Shown here piece after piece: positions 30,978-37,888 of a stretch of DNA of 42,596 bases; the first letter of the stretch is position 1, and every line of letters starts with the position of its first letter. The notes under the pieces are model-generated. The model saw only the letters and a program-made list of their open reading frames with translations. It did no database searches and had not been told where the DNA came from. The DNA is taken from IMG/VR virus record IMGVR_UViG_3300048927_000255, positions 1 through 42,596 of that record; one strand, written 5' to 3'. The stretch is from a virus. Position numbers and translations under genes: made by a program.

Positions 30978-31152
30978 GTTAGGGAACTACAGTCAGTCTC
31001 GCTAATAGAGTACACGTTAGCTGCTGCGTTAGCTACCTAACAAACTTCTGTGTTAGCAAGCCAACAAGTTCAGCAACTTCTAATAGATAGACAACTAGGT
31101 TAGCTACGCAGTTCCCTAACCATCGGTCATTAAATTAGGTACGCACCCTAAT
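30978..31152. repeat. non-coding AT-rich island with GTTAGC/CCTAA repeats and an 11-bp inverted repeat
   Basis: Perfect inverted repeat GTTAGGGAACT (30978-30988) / AGTTCCCTAAC (31110-31120). Between them GTTAGC occurs at 31016, 31028, 31052 and 31099; GTTAGCTACCTAAC at 31028-31041 is itself a near palindrome. AAGTT-CAGC-AACTT (31066-31079) is another hairpin, and TTAGG-N7-CCTAA (31136-31152 region) follows. No ORF of note on either strand from 30870 to 31279. It lies between the Q-like gene and the late operon, where lambda has its late promoter. Confidence 0.6.
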
Positions 31153-31177
31153 TAATCAATCCATCACGAAACAACGC

Positions 31178-31212
31178 AAAAAGCCCGCTGCTTTCGCTGG
31201 CGGGCTTTCTTT
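31178..31212 (-). terminator. bidirectional terminator at the end of the early operon
   Basis: GCCCGC (31183-31188) pairs with GCGGGC (31200-31205), extended by AAA/TTT; U-rich on both strands. On the minus strand it lies 68 bases after the Q-like gene. On the plus strand it would end any transcript from the repeat island. Confidence 0.8.
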
Positions 31213-31279
31213 GTACGCACTTATTCAAAGTGACTAAACAGGTCGAACTTTAGCAGAGAAAATTCAACCTTGCAATAGG

Positions 31280-31921
31280 TCAATCACAAAGACCTTTTGC
31301 CGACAACAGGTCTGCGGCGAATTCCATCGCCAACGCCTCAACGCCCTTCTGCCCCGCGCCACGTTCGCCGCGCTTCTGTTTCGTGGTGCGCGTGCCATAG
31401 AGCCACAGCTTGATCTTGCCGTTGTGATTGGTCGCCGTGGCAGCGCTCACGCCCGCACGGTCGGCAGCATCTGACAGCTTTACGTCCTTCCCGAAGTACC
31501 GGGCCACGATGGCGTCACGCAAGACGCGCGGCGTCGGATGCGCCGATAACGCATCACACGCCGCCGCGTCGGAGATTTCGCGCACCGCCGCAAGCCAGTC
31601 ATGTCGGTCTACCGTGCCCTGGCAGCACTTGCACTTGTCCGTGCGAGGAGCAAAGCGCGCGACAAGAATGGCCCGGTAAAGGCGCGGCATTGGCTCCAGC
31701 GCGCCCAAGATGATTCCTGCCTGCCCCGTTCCGTCCGCGCCCCCAAGCCCCTTGCCCGATGAAGGGCCTTGAGCCAGCCGGCCAATCACCGGCTTGTCAT
31801 AGACTTGATCAGAATGGTTGTACGCGAAGGTCAGCGCCGCATGAGCGGTAGCGAATAGTCGGGTGGCTTTCGCCTCTACGACTGGGGTCGAAGCCAGGCG
31901 GGAAAGCGTCAAGGTGGTCAT
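31280..31921 (-). CDS. Q-like late regulator with C-terminal HTH
   Basis: 213 residues. The middle GTGQAGIILGALEPMPRLYR and ILVARFAPRTDKCKCCQGTV with three close Cys suggests a zinc-binding site; the C-terminal VLRDAIVARYFGKDVKLSDA then ADRAGVSAATATNHNGKI is a sigma-like helix-turn-helix. Proteins of this shape close the early operon of many beta- and gamma-proteobacterial prophages and are thought to act as Q-type antiterminators or late activators. Function here is inferred from position and HTH. It overlaps the nuclease gene as TGATG. Confidence 0.6.
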   Translation of the reverse strand: MTTLTLSRLASTPVVEAKATRLFATAHAALTFAYNHSDQVYDKPVIGRLAQGPSSGKGLGGADGTGQAGIILGALEPMPRLYRAILVARFAPRTDKCKCCQGTVDRHDWLAAVREISDAAACDALSAHPTPRVLRDAIVARYFGKDVKLSDAADRAGVSAATATNHNGKIKLWLYGTRTTKQKRGERGAGQKGVEALAMEFAADLLSAKGLCD

Positions 31922-32346
31922 CAGTAAATCCCCGGAGAAAAAGTCACTTTCGCGGGCAGCATTTCCCGCATCCATTGCATTGCTGCTTCCCACCCCAGGG
32001 TCACGGTGTGCCGCCCCCGGACAGGAAAAATCTTCGGGTTCACGTCGTGGGCGTCGATCATCACCGATTCGCCCCGCGCCCCCGTTTGTCTGTAGATCAG
32101 CACCGGCACGCCCTGCTCCCCGGCCTGCTGCTGCGCCTGACGCCACCATGCGGGCAGACAGAGCGTGTTGGCGTGCTTGCATTCAATGCTGAGGCGCGCG
32201 AACGCCGGATCATCGGCAACGACATCGCTATCGTCCGCCGCATTACGCACTCGCCGCCGCCACACCTTGCCGGTTGCCTCGGTCAGCATGTTGGCAACCT
32301 TGCGCTCATACGACGCGCCCTTGTTGCGTGCCATTGCGCCGCTCAT
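31921..32346 (-). CDS. PDDEXK nuclease, Holliday-junction-resolvase-like
   Basis: 141 residues. NKGASYERKVANML (Glu14), DDSDVV (Asp41), SIECKHA (Glu55-x-Lys57) and a following Gln-rich helix (WRQAQQQAGEQG) form the E-D-ExK order of Hjc-type and related phage resolvases. It likely trims or resolves recombination intermediates before packaging, in the place where other lambdoids have RusA. It overlaps P-like and Q-like genes by a few bases. Confidence 0.7.
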   Translation of the reverse strand: MSGAMARNKGASYERKVANMLTEATGKVWRRRVRNAADDSDVVADDPAFARLSIECKHANTLCLPAWWRQAQQQAGEQGVPVLIYRQTGARGESVMIDAHDVNPKIFPVRGRHTVTLGWEAAMQWMREMLPAKVTFSPGIY

Positions 32347-33107
32347 GACTGCGCCCCCTGCCCTGCGCCCAGGCGCAACGCATTCCGCGCCATTGCCACG
32401 ATTCCAGGCGAGTAGCGCTTGCCCTTGGGGTTCTCGGTTTCGGCAATCACCCGCCTCCATCCGCGCATCGGATCACGGCCAGACTGATTCATGATTCCAG
32501 TCGCGCCGATCTTGCGCATTTGCTCTTCGGCCTGGGCGCGGGTCTGCGCGGTAGCGGGCGGCGTTGGCAATGCCTTAACGATTGCGGGAATCGGCTTCCA
32601 CTCACCACGGGCCAACACCTCATTCAAAGACCGCTCCCAGCGGGCCTTCATCGTCGTGTACGGGCAGTGCTGGAGATCGTGCGCCCCCACGTCCACTGCC
32701 GCCCAGAAAATGGCAGGGTGGGGCCAGGTGCCTTGCTCGCCGTTGTGGCGCGCCGCCATTCCCGCGACAGCCGTGTAAAACGCCACCTCGGGTTCCAGCG
32801 CGGGGCGGCACGCGCGAATGAATTCACCCACGGCAGGCGGCCAGTCCGGGAACATGCGGCGGCAGGCCCGCAACCCATCCGCAACCTCATGCGGCGTGAC
32901 GTGATCATCGTGCAACGCCTCGGCCCACGCGGTCTTCCAGTTCTCGATACTGTCCATGTCCGGGAAGTCCTTGAGCCAGCGCCCCCCATACGTGCCAGAG
33001 AGGCGATTCCAGAGGTGATCGATTGCCGAAATGCCGTCGAGCTTCGTGCGAGGCAGCAGCCACGCGTTGACAGCCTGCTCAGGCGTCGATTGTGCGACCA
33101 TCGTCAT
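32343..33107 (-). CDS. replication protein P-like helicase loader
   Basis: 254 residues. HLWNRLSGTYGGRWLKDFPD, NWKTAWAEALHDDHVTPHEV and LRACRRMFPDWPPAVGEFIR form the conserved block of phage replication protein P, which delivers host DnaB to the origin bound by O. The C-terminal part is polar with a basic RRVIAETENPKGKRYSPGI. It follows and overlaps the O-like gene by 29 bases, as P follows O. Confidence 0.78.
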   Translation of the reverse strand: MTMVAQSTPEQAVNAWLLPRTKLDGISAIDHLWNRLSGTYGGRWLKDFPDMDSIENWKTAWAEALHDDHVTPHEVADGLRACRRMFPDWPPAVGEFIRACRPALEPEVAFYTAVAGMAARHNGEQGTWPHPAIFWAAVDVGAHDLQHCPYTTMKARWERSLNEVLARGEWKPIPAIVKALPTPPATAQTRAQAEEQMRKIGATGIMNQSGRDPMRGWRRVIAETENPKGKRYSPGIVAMARNALRLGAGQGAQS

Positions 33108-33936
33108 AGTCGTTGCCTCCTTGGGGGCGAGTGCGATTGCGGTTTACGTGGGCGGTCGGATTGAACTTGCCTGGGCGCGGTGCGCCCCCAGCTGCTGCAC
33201 CGCTCGGGACAAACAGCCCTTGCCAGCTTTTCCCGATGGCGTGCGTGATGACTGCCTCCGGCGTATGGCCTTGCTTGCGAAAGCCGTCCAGGTCCATGAC
33301 CTGCTGCTTTGCTGCCTCTTCGGTCAACGGCTTACGGATCTGCACGCGGTGACGTACCCAGCGCCCCCACAGTTCTGCATCCAGCCAGTCCGGCATTTCC
33401 AAGCTCATCGGGTCGAACCCCGGCGAGCGCTTGCGCACGCCTTTAGGTTCATTGACGGTTCCTTGATGGTTCAATGACGGTTCGGGTGCAGCTGCTGCAC
33501 CCCGTGGCGTCGCCATTTGCACCCCGTGACGTCGTGAATTGCACCCCGTGGCGTCGCCATTTGCACCCCGTTCGTTACGGGGTGCAGCAGCTGCACCCCG
33601 CTCTTGATCCTCGGAATGTTCCACGCGGGGTGAAACTGGTGCACCCCGTGAAAGATCAATGTCGTAGCAAACCGGACGCTGATCGGCTCGCCGGATGTAG
33701 GCTTTGACCAGATCCTGATTGCCGCGCTGTATTACCTTTTGGCTTTCCAACTCACGCAGCTTGTTCTGCACCGTGCGAGTGGACAGCCCGGTGTCTTCCG
33801 CCAGGGTGGCCACAGAGGGGAATGCGCCCTCACCCTTTGGCCCCGCATAATTGGCAAGGCACAGCAGCACGTGACGGGCGGATGCCTCGGTCACAACCCT
33901 TTGCGCCAAGGCCCATGTCATCGCCTGAACGCTCAT
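33079..33936 (-). CDS. O-like replication initiator carrying the origin
   Basis: 285 residues. A winged-helix domain at about 15-75 (FPSVATLAEDTGLSTRTVQN, then KLRELESQKVIQRG) is the DNA-binding part. The middle (about 95-150) is a low-complexity linker (RGAAAAPRNERGANGDATGC) whose DNA is the iteron array at 33484-33650. The C-terminal part (MPDWLDAELWGRWVRHRVQI) should contact the loader. This is the lambda O plan, where the origin lies within the gene. Confidence 0.82.
   Translation of the reverse strand: MSVQAMTWALAQRVVTEASARHVLLCLANYAGPKGEGAFPSVATLAEDTGLSTRTVQNKLRELESQKVIQRGNQDLVKAYIRRADQRPVCYDIDLSRGAPVSPRVEHSEDQERGAAAAPRNERGANGDATGCNSRRHGVQMATPRGAAAAPEPSLNHQGTVNEPKGVRKRSPGFDPMSLEMPDWLDAELWGRWVRHRVQIRKPLTEEAAKQQVMDLDGFRKQGHTPEAVITHAIGKSWQGLFVPSGAAAGGAPRPGKFNPTAHVNRNRTRPQGGNDYDDGRTIDA
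33484..33650. other. candidate replication origin: four 22-bp iterons and flanking palindromes
   Basis: TGCACCCCGT starts at 33496, 33518, 33540 and 33562, an exact 22-bp period. GGGTGCA-GCTGC-TGCACCC opens the array (33484-33502) and CGGGGTGCA-GCAGC-TGCACCCCG follows it (33578-33600); a further TGCACCCCGTG lies at 33640-33650. On the other side (33445-33484) the motif GGTTC recurs in AT-richer DNA that could be the unwinding region. Confidence 0.85.
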
Positions 33937-34427
33937 GACGACTCTCCATACAAAAGTTGATACCCCCGCTCGGCCTCATCGGGCCACTTGCCCATAGCGA
34001 TGATGCGCAGGCGCGTAAGGCGCAAGCCGGGGATGAAATAGCTCAGCTTCATTTCTCGTGGGGCCGTGGACTGATCCAGGAAGAAATGGCAACCGCCGCA
34101 AGCGAAGGTGATTGCCCAGTCATGGGCCTTGATCCCCTTCCCTTTGCCATCGCGCGTCCGATTCGAATGGGCGGAAACCGTACTTTCGGTCCCACCCCAG
34201 CAATAGCTAGGCACGCGTGTATTGCATTCCTCGCCCTTGGCAAGCGCCAGCAGCGCCGGGTTGCGGTAAATAGTCTTGGGCGGCTTCTTGCCCTTCTTGC
34301 GCGCCTTGATGGCTGCGCGCGGGGGCGGCATGGGGGTGGTCCGAATCGGCGCGGCACGCATCATCGGCGTGCTGCTGCGCTTCATCGGCGTCTTGTTCGT
34401 GAGCGGAGTGCGGCGCATCAACGACAT
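33933..34427 (-). CDS. YbcO-like (DUF1364) putative nuclease
   Basis: 164 residues. The N-terminal 50 residues are basic and Pro-rich. The core YRNPALLALAKGEECNTRVP, YCWGGTESTVSAHSNRTRDG and KGIKAHDWAITFACGGCHFF has the DUF1364 Cys/His set (C, C, AHS, CxxCH) of the HNH-like zinc fold of prophage YbcO. A C-terminal extension (FIPGLRLTRLRIIAMGKWPD) is extra relative to the short form. It is in the early operon with other recombination/replication genes. Confidence 0.78.
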   Translation of the reverse strand: MSLMRRTPLTNKTPMKRSSTPMMRAAPIRTTPMPPPRAAIKARKKGKKPPKTIYRNPALLALAKGEECNTRVPSYCWGGTESTVSAHSNRTRDGKGKGIKAHDWAITFACGGCHFFLDQSTAPREMKLSYFIPGLRLTRLRIIAMGKWPDEAERGYQLLYGESS

Positions 34428-34723
34428 ACCGCCCCCGGCTCATTCCTGACGCGCGACCAGTAGGGGAACTTCCAGCCATTCGCCCGCCGAACGACCAGGC
34501 CGGCCTGGGTGGCATCGAACAGGAACGATTCAACGGCACATGCCGCAGCAACAGCACGCGTCGTACTGCGCCACGGATCCACCGGCACAAGGGCAGGCTC
34601 GACGATGCTCCGAAGGGCCGGGACATCAACACGTCGCGGCGTGTTGATGATGGCCTGCTTGACCGCTTGCACGGCCTCAGCCGGCACCCGATACCCTCGG
34701 AACATGTGCAGGCAGTCAGCCAT
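34418..34723 (-). CDS. uncharacterised 101-residue early protein
   Basis: Starts MADCLHMFRGYRVPAEAVQA. Pattern RRVDVPALRSIVEPAL and AVESFLFDATQAGLVVRRAN is compatible with a winged-helix fold, but no family is recognised. It overlaps both neighbours (10 and 8 bases), so it is translated within the early operon. Confidence 0.65.
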   Translation of the reverse strand: MADCLHMFRGYRVPAEAVQAVKQAIINTPRRVDVPALRSIVEPALVPVDPWRSTTRAVAAACAVESFLFDATQAGLVVRRANGWKFPYWSRVRNEPGAVCR

Positions 34724-35021
34724 AGATGCCGCTCCACTTCACAAACGGCTTGCGCACGGCTTCATGAAAGAGCGTGGCGGCTTCGGCGTTGTGATCCAGC
34801 TGCGCACGGCTGGTAATGCCGCAGGCATTTCGGACGAATTGCGCGGCATGCTGCTGAGCAGTCACGCCCTGGGGGGCAGCGCCGGTGCGGGCAACAACCC
34901 AAGCCTGGAACCGATCGTTCCCGCAGAGTTGCCCAGCCGCACGCGCCAGCGCGCCCCCCTTACGCTCCGTGGACGCGATACGCGCCCGCACGGGTACACC
35001 TGACGTTCCACGGGTCAGCAT
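34716..35021 (-). CDS. uncharacterised 101-residue early protein (CGI-SRAQLD motif)
   Basis: Starts MLTRGTSGVPVRARIASTER; LCGNDRFQAWVVAR, VRNACGITSRAQLDHNAEAA and a C-terminal FVKWSG are blocks I associate with short helical proteins of phage early operons, near replication genes. Function unknown. It overlaps the CII-like gene by 7 bases. Confidence 0.65.
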   Translation of the reverse strand: MLTRGTSGVPVRARIASTERKGGALARAAGQLCGNDRFQAWVVARTGAAPQGVTAQQHAAQFVRNACGITSRAQLDHNAEAATLFHEAVRKPFVKWSGIYG

Positions 35022-35530
35022 TGAACCCTCGACACATTACGAGCGCCACGGAAAGCCAATACGGCCAGGTCCATGAAGAGCGTGTACAGCGCGCTTCGTT
35101 CATCCGGGTCGATTTGGCCATCCGCCATCGCCTCCAGCGTGGAAGCGTTCAAACCCCCGACCGTGGCGCCGACCTTCAATACCTTTTCGTGAATGGCCTT
35201 CATTTCGTCGGGCCAGCCGCCCTCTGGCGGCGCGGGCACATCCAAGCAGGTAAGCCCATGCTCGACCATCGCGTAGGTCTGCGCCCAGCGGTGGGCCAAT
35301 TCAGCGCCCCCCACCTTCTGCGCAAGCCATTCCGTAAGCAGGTCCGCCATTTCGAACGTAATCGACTCGCCCTCTTGGCCGCTCAGCTTGGCGCGCAGCG
35401 ATTCGTAGTGGATCCGCTTGCCGCGGCGCTCGGTAAGAAAGCTGGCCGCGTCCTTGACGCCGCCTGGCGCATTGCGCACATCGTTATAGAGAACATCAAG
35501 CCAGTGGTGGGAATTCAGGCGGCTGGTCAT
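35015..35530 (-). CDS. CII-like phage regulator (Phage_CP76 type)
   Basis: 171 residues. The N-terminal part has AASFLTERRGKRIHYESLRA and KLSG in the pattern of the CP76/CII regulators (d.a...v..R.g....L..kl..), followed by an acidic helix and a C-terminal domain with LEAMADGQIDPDER. It lies second after cro in the leftward operon, the position of cII in lambda. It could activate lysogeny genes; no target site was found. Confidence 0.62.
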   Translation of the reverse strand: MTSRLNSHHWLDVLYNDVRNAPGGVKDAASFLTERRGKRIHYESLRAKLSGQEGESITFEMADLLTEWLAQKVGGAELAHRWAQTYAMVEHGLTCLDVPAPPEGGWPDEMKAIHEKVLKVGATVGGLNASTLEAMADGQIDPDERSALYTLFMDLAVLAFRGARNVSRVQC

Positions 35531-35612
35531 CGGGCATACCTTGGAATCGGGAAATATCAGGGTTTCGGTGCGGCTTCGCCCTTCGTAAGATGCGAAGCAA
35601 GAGGAACAACCG

Positions 35613-35876
35613 CTAAGGCGCTATTGCCGCCTCGCGGGCAAGCTCGGGCCATACGCTGTGCCAGTCGTCGGGTCGAAGCTGCTGGCGTGTTACGCGGCCA
35701 TTGAGAGCGGACTCAATACGTGCGCAATAGCCCGGATCAATTTCTTTGTCCCTGGTGAGCCAATTGCCGATCTGCTGTGGGAATGCACCGATCAATCGGG
35801 CCAGGGCGGCTTGGGAACCGGCCAGCTTGCAGGCCGCTTCCAGCGCAGGGCGATGCTTGTATTGAGTGGGTTCCAT
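35613..35876 (-). CDS. Cro/YdaS-type repressor
   Basis: 87 residues, starting MEPTQYKHRPALEAACKLAG. The helix-turn-helix SQAALARLIGAFPQQIGNWL (about 20-39) and the end RQQLRPDDWHSVWPEL are typical of Cro-like/YdaS proteins that favour lytic growth. It is divergent from cI across the three-operator region. The 5' leader lacks a clear ribosome site. Confidence 0.85.
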   Translation of the reverse strand: MEPTQYKHRPALEAACKLAGSQAALARLIGAFPQQIGNWLTRDKEIDPGYCARIESALNGRVTRQQLRPDDWHSVWPELAREAAIAP

Positions 35877-35908
35877 GGGTCCATCATTGGATCTAGTGAG
35901 GTTGGCCG

Positions 35909-35938
35909 ATGGTAAACGCTTGTTTACCAAACAGTCAA
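35909..35938 (-). promoter_or_regulatory. leftward early promoter (pR equivalent)
   Basis: Minus strand TTGACT (35933-35938), 18-bp spacer, TACCAT (35909-35914). Operators at 35911-35928 and 35934-35949 cover both elements, so CI or Cro bound there would block it. Confidence 0.6.
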
Positions 35939-35974
35939 CTTACGTTGATGGAATTTATAAACCAATGTTGATAA
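35911..35974. promoter_or_regulatory. three CI/Cro operators between cro and cI
   Basis: GGTAAAC-GCTT-GTTTACC (35911-35928, perfect), TCAAC-TTAC-GTTGA (35935-35948, perfect core), TTATAAAC-CAAT-GTTGATAA (35955-35974, one mismatch). Centres are about 22-23 bp apart, on one helix face. A TATAAA at 35956-35961 in the third site may be the -10 of the cI promoter. Confidence 0.82.
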
Positions 35975-35984
35975 GGTGCGCCCC

Positions 35985-36716
35985 ATGGCAATGGGTAAGA
36001 ACATCCGCTTTCTCCGACTCGCAAAGGGCTTGACGCACGACGCCCTTGGAGAACTCGCGGGCACCAGCGGGCAAACCATCGATCAGCTCGAAAAGCGCGA
36101 CAGTAAGAAGTCGAGCTATGCGGCGCCTATTGCGCGCGCGTTCGGCCTGTCGGTTGAAGAACTGCAAGATGCCGAGATTGACGGGCTAGATTCGGCCCAA
36201 CGCATCCTCGACGACTCCGCACGGCGGGCAAACACCGTCGCCGCCCCCTTAGACACCAGCAGGCACTTAGTGGCCGAGCCTTCGCCCGAATACGTCGGGC
36301 GGGCAACGCCTGGGCGATTGATTCCGGTAGTAGGTATGGCTCAGCTTGGCGAGAACGGTTTTTACGAAGAGTTGGCATATCCCGAGGGGCATGGCGACGG
36401 CTACATCCTCCACGCATCGACGGACCCAGAGGCGTATGTGCTACGTGTCCGGGGTGACAGCATGAAACCTGCTATCCGCAACGGCTGGTATGTCGTCGTA
36501 GAGCCCAATGCGGAAATCGAGCCAGGCGAGTATGTGGCCTTGCAGTTGGCCGATGGCCGAAAGATGGTCAAGGAACTGCTCGTGAGGCGCCGTGGTGGTG
36601 ATATTGAGGTTCTGTCGGTAAACGGCGAAATCCGAATGAGCCTTCATTCTGGCCAAGTTGAGAAGATCCACGCGATTGGTGCGATCGTGCCCCCCAGTAA
36701 AGTTCGCTCTCAGTAG
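35985..36716 (+). CDS. CI-like phage repressor with S24 domain
   Basis: 243 residues from ATG 35985 (AAGG 8 bases upstream; a GTG at 35976 is less likely). HTH at about 16-36 (LTHDALGELAGTSGQTIDQL). The C-terminal S24/LexA-like domain has Ser159 (RGDSMKP) and Lys196 (KMVKELL) as the catalytic pair. The hinge (about 105-122, RLIPVVGMAQLG) lacks a clear Ala-Gly cleavage bond. It keeps the lysogenic state by binding the operators on both sides of its gene. Confidence 0.9.
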   Translation: MAMGKNIRFLRLAKGLTHDALGELAGTSGQTIDQLEKRDSKKSSYAAPIARAFGLSVEELQDAEIDGLDSAQRILDDSARRANTVAAPLDTSRHLVAEPSPEYVGRATPGRLIPVVGMAQLGENGFYEELAYPEGHGDGYILHASTDPEAYVLRVRGDSMKPAIRNGWYVVVEPNAEIEPGEYVALQLADGRKMVKELLVRRRGGDIEVLSVNGEIRMSLHSGQVEKIHAIGAIVPPSKVRSQ

Positions 36717-36734
36717 GACCTAACCGTCATCTAG

Positions 36735-36766
36735 AAGCCGCCTCTCGCGTGGGGCGGCTTTTTTTT
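36735..36766 (+). terminator. rho-independent terminator of cI
   Basis: AGCCGCC (36736-36742) and GGCGGCT (36753-36759) with a run of eight T, 18 bases after the cI stop. Confidence 0.88.
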
Positions 36767-36775
36767 AACCCCAAA

Positions 36776-36832
36776 TCAACACTTGTTGACCAACGCAAAA
36801 CTAATGTTTACTATTCGATCAACACTTGTTTA
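36776..36832. promoter_or_regulatory. second array of three CI/Cro operators (OL equivalent)
   Basis: TCAAC-ACTT-GTTGA (36776-36789), AAAAC-TAAT-GTTTA (36797-36810) and TCAAC-ACTT-GTTTA (36819-36832). Same half-sites and 4-bp spacer as the array before cI; centres 21-22 bp apart. Confidence 0.82.
36786..36814 (+). promoter_or_regulatory. rightward early promoter (pL equivalent)
   Basis: TTGACC (36786-36791), 17-bp spacer, TACTAT (36809-36814). The first operator covers the -35 and the second the -10. Confidence 0.75.
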
Positions 36833-36833
36833 C

Positions 36834-36845
36834 CGCTCTTTAACA
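36834..36845 (+). promoter_or_regulatory. boxA antitermination element
   Basis: CGCTCTTTAACA matches the bacterial boxA consensus for NusB/S10 over all 12 bases (rrn boxA differs only in the first base). It is 20 bases past the -10 of the rightward promoter. A small hairpin GCCCC-CAAC-GGGGC (36866-36879) follows at a boxB-like place. Confidence 0.75.
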
Positions 36846-36999
36846 ACCAGTCAGACCCGACCGCCGCCCCCAACGGGGCCGCGCAAGGGCGCGCCCAGTT
36901 CCTCGTAGGTGGCGCGAAACAGCAACCGGGCGTCAGCGCAGCAGCCAATGCAAGCGGAACGCTTAGAGGGGAAACAGGCCGGATAGACGGCAGAGAAAC

Positions 37000-37057
37000 G
37001 CCTGGAACTCGACCAGGCGGTTTCGGCCAGCGCTGCGGGTCAGCGCTTACCGAAGCC
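37000..37057 (+). ncRNA. structured leader: two adjoining stem-loops before the first rightward gene
   Basis: GCCTGG-N7-CCAGGC (37000-37018) is followed without a gap by GGTTTCGG/CCGAAGCC (37019-37026 with 37050-37057, one G-U) holding AGCGCTG-CGGGT-CAGCGCT (37029-37047). ATG of the next gene is 22 bases later. The whole 36846-37078 stretch holds no convincing gene. Confidence 0.5.
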
Positions 37058-37078
37058 CACCCCGTAGGAAACCCCACC

Positions 37079-37354
37079 ATGAACAAAGACCGCCGTAAGC
37101 AACTGGACGCCCTGCGCCAGCGCATCGAAACCCTGAAGTCCGAAGCGGAAAGCCTCAAGGACGATCTGGAAAGCGGACCGCTCAGCGACGAGCAAGACGC
37201 CTTCGACAACATGCCCGAGTCGCTTCAGGACGGCGAGAAAGGCACGAAGGCCCAGGAGGCGCTGGACTCAATGCAAGAGGCCATCGACGCCCTCGACGAG
37301 GTCTGCAACGCACTGGACGAAGCAACTCAGGCTTTGGAAAAGGCCGCTGAATAA
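37079..37354 (+). CDS. small coiled-coil early protein
   Basis: 91 residues, starting MNKDRRKQLDALRQRIETLK. Nearly all helix: heptads in the first 32 residues and from 58 to 91 (ALDSMQEAIDALDEVCNALD), with an acidic loop between. First gene of the rightward operon. Proteins of this type are frequent in lambdoid phages of this group, but no function is known to me. It could be a single-stranded-DNA or recombinase helper; that is a guess. Confidence 0.75.
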   Translation: MNKDRRKQLDALRQRIETLKSEAESLKDDLESGPLSDEQDAFDNMPESLQDGEKGTKAQEALDSMQEAIDALDEVCNALDEATQALEKAAE

Positions 37355-37362
37355 CCGCCCCC

Positions 37363-37584
37363 ATGACCATCATCGAGACACACGATCACGTAGGCGGTTG
37401 CTACATGGACGAGACGCCGGGCGGGGTCTTTGGCAACCGCCGTTACTACGACCGCCGCTACTGGTGCGCCTGGGAAAGCGTCAGTGACGAAACCTGGGGT
37501 GCACCGTTGCTTACGAACGCGGTTATGGACGACTTCGGCACGCTCGTCCCCGTCCCGAAGCCCCCCCACCCGCCCCAGCACTGA
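37363..37584 (+). CDS. uncharacterised 73-residue early protein
   Basis: Starts MTIIETHDHVGGCYMDETPG; aromatic and Arg-rich middle (GNRRYYDRRYWCAWESV) and a Pro-rich end. No family recognised. Only 8 bases separate it from the previous gene, no clear ribosome site, so it may depend on coupling. The stop lies in the ribosome site of the next gene. Confidence 0.55.
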   Translation: MTIIETHDHVGGCYMDETPGGVFGNRRYYDRRYWCAWESVSDETWGAPLLTNAVMDDFGTLVPVPKPPHPPQH

Positions 37585-37594
37585 GGAAATGACC

Positions 37595-37888
37595 ATGCCG
37601 ACACCCGCACGTACCGAAATCAACTGGACCCCCAACGACGAAGACAAGGCCCTGATAGACCAAATTCTCGACCGCGCCGAAACGGCGGGCCATTTGAAGA
37701 AGCGCAACCGCCTTAACAGCGAAATGGACATCACCGCTTGCCACCTAAACGGCACGCCGTTGTGCCTAGCTGAATGGCTCCACGCCGACGACTTCAATTT
37801 CCTGCATGACCTGTACGGCATCGACTCGCACATGAATCGAAACACCGGCCGCTTGGTGGGTTGCTTCGTGCCGCGCTTCGCCGCCTGA
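37595..37888 (+). CDS. uncharacterised 97-residue phage protein (DUF6874-like)
   Basis: Start ATG 37595 has GAGGA 7 bases upstream (an ATG at 37589 is too close). Sequence blocks WTPNDEDKALIDQILDRAET, MDITACHLNGTPLCLAEWLH and DDFNFLHDLYGIDSHMNRNT recall a small conserved phage family that I believe is DUF6874. Function unknown. Confidence 0.7.
   Translation: MPTPARTEINWTPNDEDKALIDQILDRAETAGHLKKRNRLNSEMDITACHLNGTPLCLAEWLHADDFNFLHDLYGIDSHMNRNTGRLVGCFVPRFAA

Noticed and set aside
35530-35612. Leftward boxA/nut site after cro
   Set aside because: A short CATCTTACG-like match and a small hairpin are present, but no consensus boxA comparable to the one at 36834.
36749-37078. In-frame upstream extension of the gene at 37079
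   Set aside because: It would run through the promoter, operators and boxA; ATG 37079 fits the coiled-coil start, and the upstream codons look non-coding.
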